DNA of 6,479 bases, taken from Deltaproteobacteria bacterium. Lineage in GTDB: Bacteria > SAR324 > NAC60-12. The stretch is from assembly GCA_002707655.1 (NCBI GenBank), contig PANO01000017.1, positions 18,417 to 24,895 on the forward strand. The letters are read 5' to 3'. How positions within the stretch are numbered: position 1 is the first letter of the stretch; each line of letters starts with the position of its first letter. Positions 5,422 to 6,479 of the stretch are shown piece after piece. The notes below the pieces were generated by a model. It was not told the DNA's origin. It worked only from the letters and a program-made list of their open reading frames with translations, and did not search any database. Made by a program: the position numbers and the translations under genes.

Positions 5422-6366
5422 CCCTCGCAAAGTTCCTGCGGAATCGTTGGAGCCTGCCCGCCGCCGGACTTGCAAGATGCGCTCGTGCCCTTGCAAATCG
5501 CGGTGCAGCAGCTCAAATTCCAACTCCGGAATCTCCGCGGCCAATGCCCGCACCGCCTCGCCCTGTCCGGCCCCAAGCTCGCAAAGCAACCGCCCCTCCG
5601 GACGCAACAAGCGCACGGATTCCTTCAACAACAAGCGGATACAATCCAGCCCGTCTGCGCCTGCAAAGAGTGCAAGTTCCGGTTCAAAACGACGCACTCC
5701 GGGAGCGAGAGCGTCGTCCCCTTCGGCAACATAGGGCGGATTGCTCACCAGCAAATTCCACTCGCCTTCGTCTGCAAGCCCCTCCAGCCCGTCGCCTTCA
5801 AGCAGTGTGATCGAATTGTTACGTAGAGCGAGCAGGGAGTCATGGTGGTGCAGATTTTGTTTGGCAATTTCAAGGGCTTCCGCAGATTTTTCTACCGTGA
5901 CAATGCGGAGATCGGTCACTTCAGAGCAGAGAGCGAGAGGAATCGCAGCAGAACCGGTGCCGAACTCCACGATGCGCAGCGGAGTGTCGGGGTTGCGGAA
6001 TCCAGATTGACGGATCATGTGCAGCGCGGCTTCCACCACACCCTCGGTTTCCGGACGAGGAATCAGCACGCCGGGAGCCACATGGAGAGTGAGCGACCAG
6101 AAGTCCTGAGTGCCCAGCAGGTAGGCGACCGGACAGCCCTCGGCGCGTTGGTCAATCAGTTTTTGGAATTGATCGACTTGAGAAATGCTAAGAATATCAG
6201 ATTCATGGAATAGCAACTCCGCACGTTCGCAGCCCCGCACGAAGGCGAGCAGGAGTTCTGTATCCAGCCACGCGGTGTCCGAGCAGGATTTGAGTTCGCG
6301 GATTCCCCAGTCGCACCAGTTTCGGACGCTACGAGGGGGTCTGGAGGTTTTCATGTCCGCCTGCAT
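5410..6366 (-). CDS. prmC: Peptide chain release factor N5-glutamine methyltransferase PrmC (HemK)
   Basis: This 318-residue protein, slightly longer than the usual 280-300, methylates the glutamine of the GGQ motif in release factors using S-adenosylmethionine. The N-terminal helical domain (about 10-75) leads to GCPVAYLLGTQDFW (77-90), then IPRPETEGVVE (102-112). The SAM-binding loop is EFGTGSAAI (134-142), where the usual third glycine is alanine. E159 follows as the SAM-ribose acidic position, and the catalytic NPPY motif is at 209-212, with RRFEPELALFAGADGLD just after. The C-terminal tail (about 300-318, RRRAGSNDSAGTL...) extends beyond the core. The ATG at 6366 has GAGAGG two bases upstream; a second ATG at 6354 (residue 5) has AGGCGG and is an alternative start. 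A release-factor gene is often adjacent to prmC, but none is visible here. Confidence 0.95.
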   Translation of the reverse strand: MQADMKTSRPPRSVRNWCDWGIRELKSCSDTAWLDTELLLAFVRGCERAELLFHESDILSISQVDQFQKLIDQRAEGCPVAYLLGTQDFWSLTLHVAPGVLIPRPETEGVVEAALHMIRQSGFRNPDTPLRIVEFGTGSAAIPLALCSEVTDLRIVTVEKSAEALEIAKQNLHHHDSLLALRNNSITLLEGDGLEGLADEGEWNLLVSNPPYVAEGDDALAPGVRRFEPELALFAGADGLDCIRLLLKESVRLLRPEGRLLCELGAGQGEAVRALAAEIPELEFELLHRDLQGHERILQVRRRAGSNDSAGTLRGLQI

Positions 6367-6402
6367 CGCCTCTCACCAATCCGGTGCCATTCCAATCCCC
6401 CA

Positions 6403-6411
6403 AGCATAGCA
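6403..6411 (-). promoter_or_regulatory. Putative extended -10 promoter element for prmC
   Basis: On the minus strand the gap between the upstream gene and prmC holds TGCTATGCT, an extended -10 element identical to the 9-mer before purH. A start about 7 bases downstream would give a leader of roughly 30 bases carrying the GAGAGG ribosome-binding site of prmC. The expected -35 region (about 6425-6430, TTTCTA) is a poor match, so the element would rely on the extended -10. Prediction by eye only. Confidence 0.3.
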
Positions 6412-6415
6412 GGGG

Positions 6416-6479
6416 TCAGTCCAATAGAAATTTTCCCTTTTCAATCAGCTTGCGATCATCAAGAAAAAGAGCACCTTCT
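6416..6479 (-). CDS. C-terminal end of an unidentified protein (partial)
   Basis: On the minus strand a frame is open from the window edge to TGA at 6418-6416, encoding 20 residues that begin EGALFLDDRK and end KGKFLLD. The mix of acidic, basic and hydrophobic residues looks like a real C-terminus rather than random translation, and it sits in the expected place, 49 bases before prmC. It does not resemble the end of release factor 1 as I know it, and I cannot name it. The fragment is short and could be a chance frame. Confidence 0.4.
   Translation of the reverse strand, partial: EGALFLDDRKLIEKGKFLLD

Noticed and set aside
6398..6415. CCCC...GGGG inverted repeat as a terminator of the gene upstream of prmC
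   Set aside because: The stem is only four pairs with mismatches inside and there is no T-run on the minus strand; the same bases are better read as an extended -10 element.

Overview
The window is a gene-dense, moderately GC-rich stretch of bacterial chromosome with nine complete protein genes and one gene fragment at each end. No stretch above 300 bases lacks a gene. I see no tRNA, rRNA, CRISPR array, insertion sequence, phage gene or clear rho-independent terminator. Housekeeping genes dominate (PrmC, AICAR formyltransferase), so this reads as ordinary core chromosome rather than a mobile island. The organism cannot be fixed from this alone. The stand-alone AICAR formyltransferase, the mixture of GTG and ATG starts and the general protein style would fit a member of the PVC group (for example Verrucomicrobiota/Opitutae), but that is a weak inference.

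Layout. Bases 1-183 (+) are the end of a major-facilitator exporter, probably Bcr/CflA type. Bases 185-2390 (-) hold a tightly packed four-gene operon, read from right to left: a secreted coiled-coil protein, a BioD-like P-loop enzyme, a uridine-kinase-family enzyme and a small membrane-anchored protein with a GOLD-like domain. Neighbouring genes overlap by 4 and 16 bases and then sit 3 bases apart. From 2415 (+), divergent to that operon, comes a probable TPR lipoprotein. A putative promoter then leads to a three-gene + strand cluster: stand-alone AICAR formyltransferase (purH C-terminal half only), a HAD-family phosphatase/phosphomutase and a DCC-family thiol-disulfide protein, spaced 9 and 2 bases apart. 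This cluster ends tail to tail, with a 12-base overlap, against prmC on the minus strand (5410-6366). The window closes with the last codons of another minus-strand gene.

How the genes might work together. Purine synthesis (purH) and translation-termination quality (prmC) are understood. The operon at 185-2390 is the least explained part. Its two P-loop enzymes keep the residues that bind ATP and metal, while several positions that recognise the known substrates (diaminopelargonate in BioD, the pyrimidine base in uridine kinase) are changed. They may act on substrates other than those their family names suggest. No other biotin or pyrimidine-salvage gene is visible.

A sequence-wide oddity is the palindrome TCCGGA, found 20 times in 6.5 kb where base composition predicts about two. 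Most copies lie in one codon phase (T|CCG|GA, encoding Pro-Glu or Pro-Asp).
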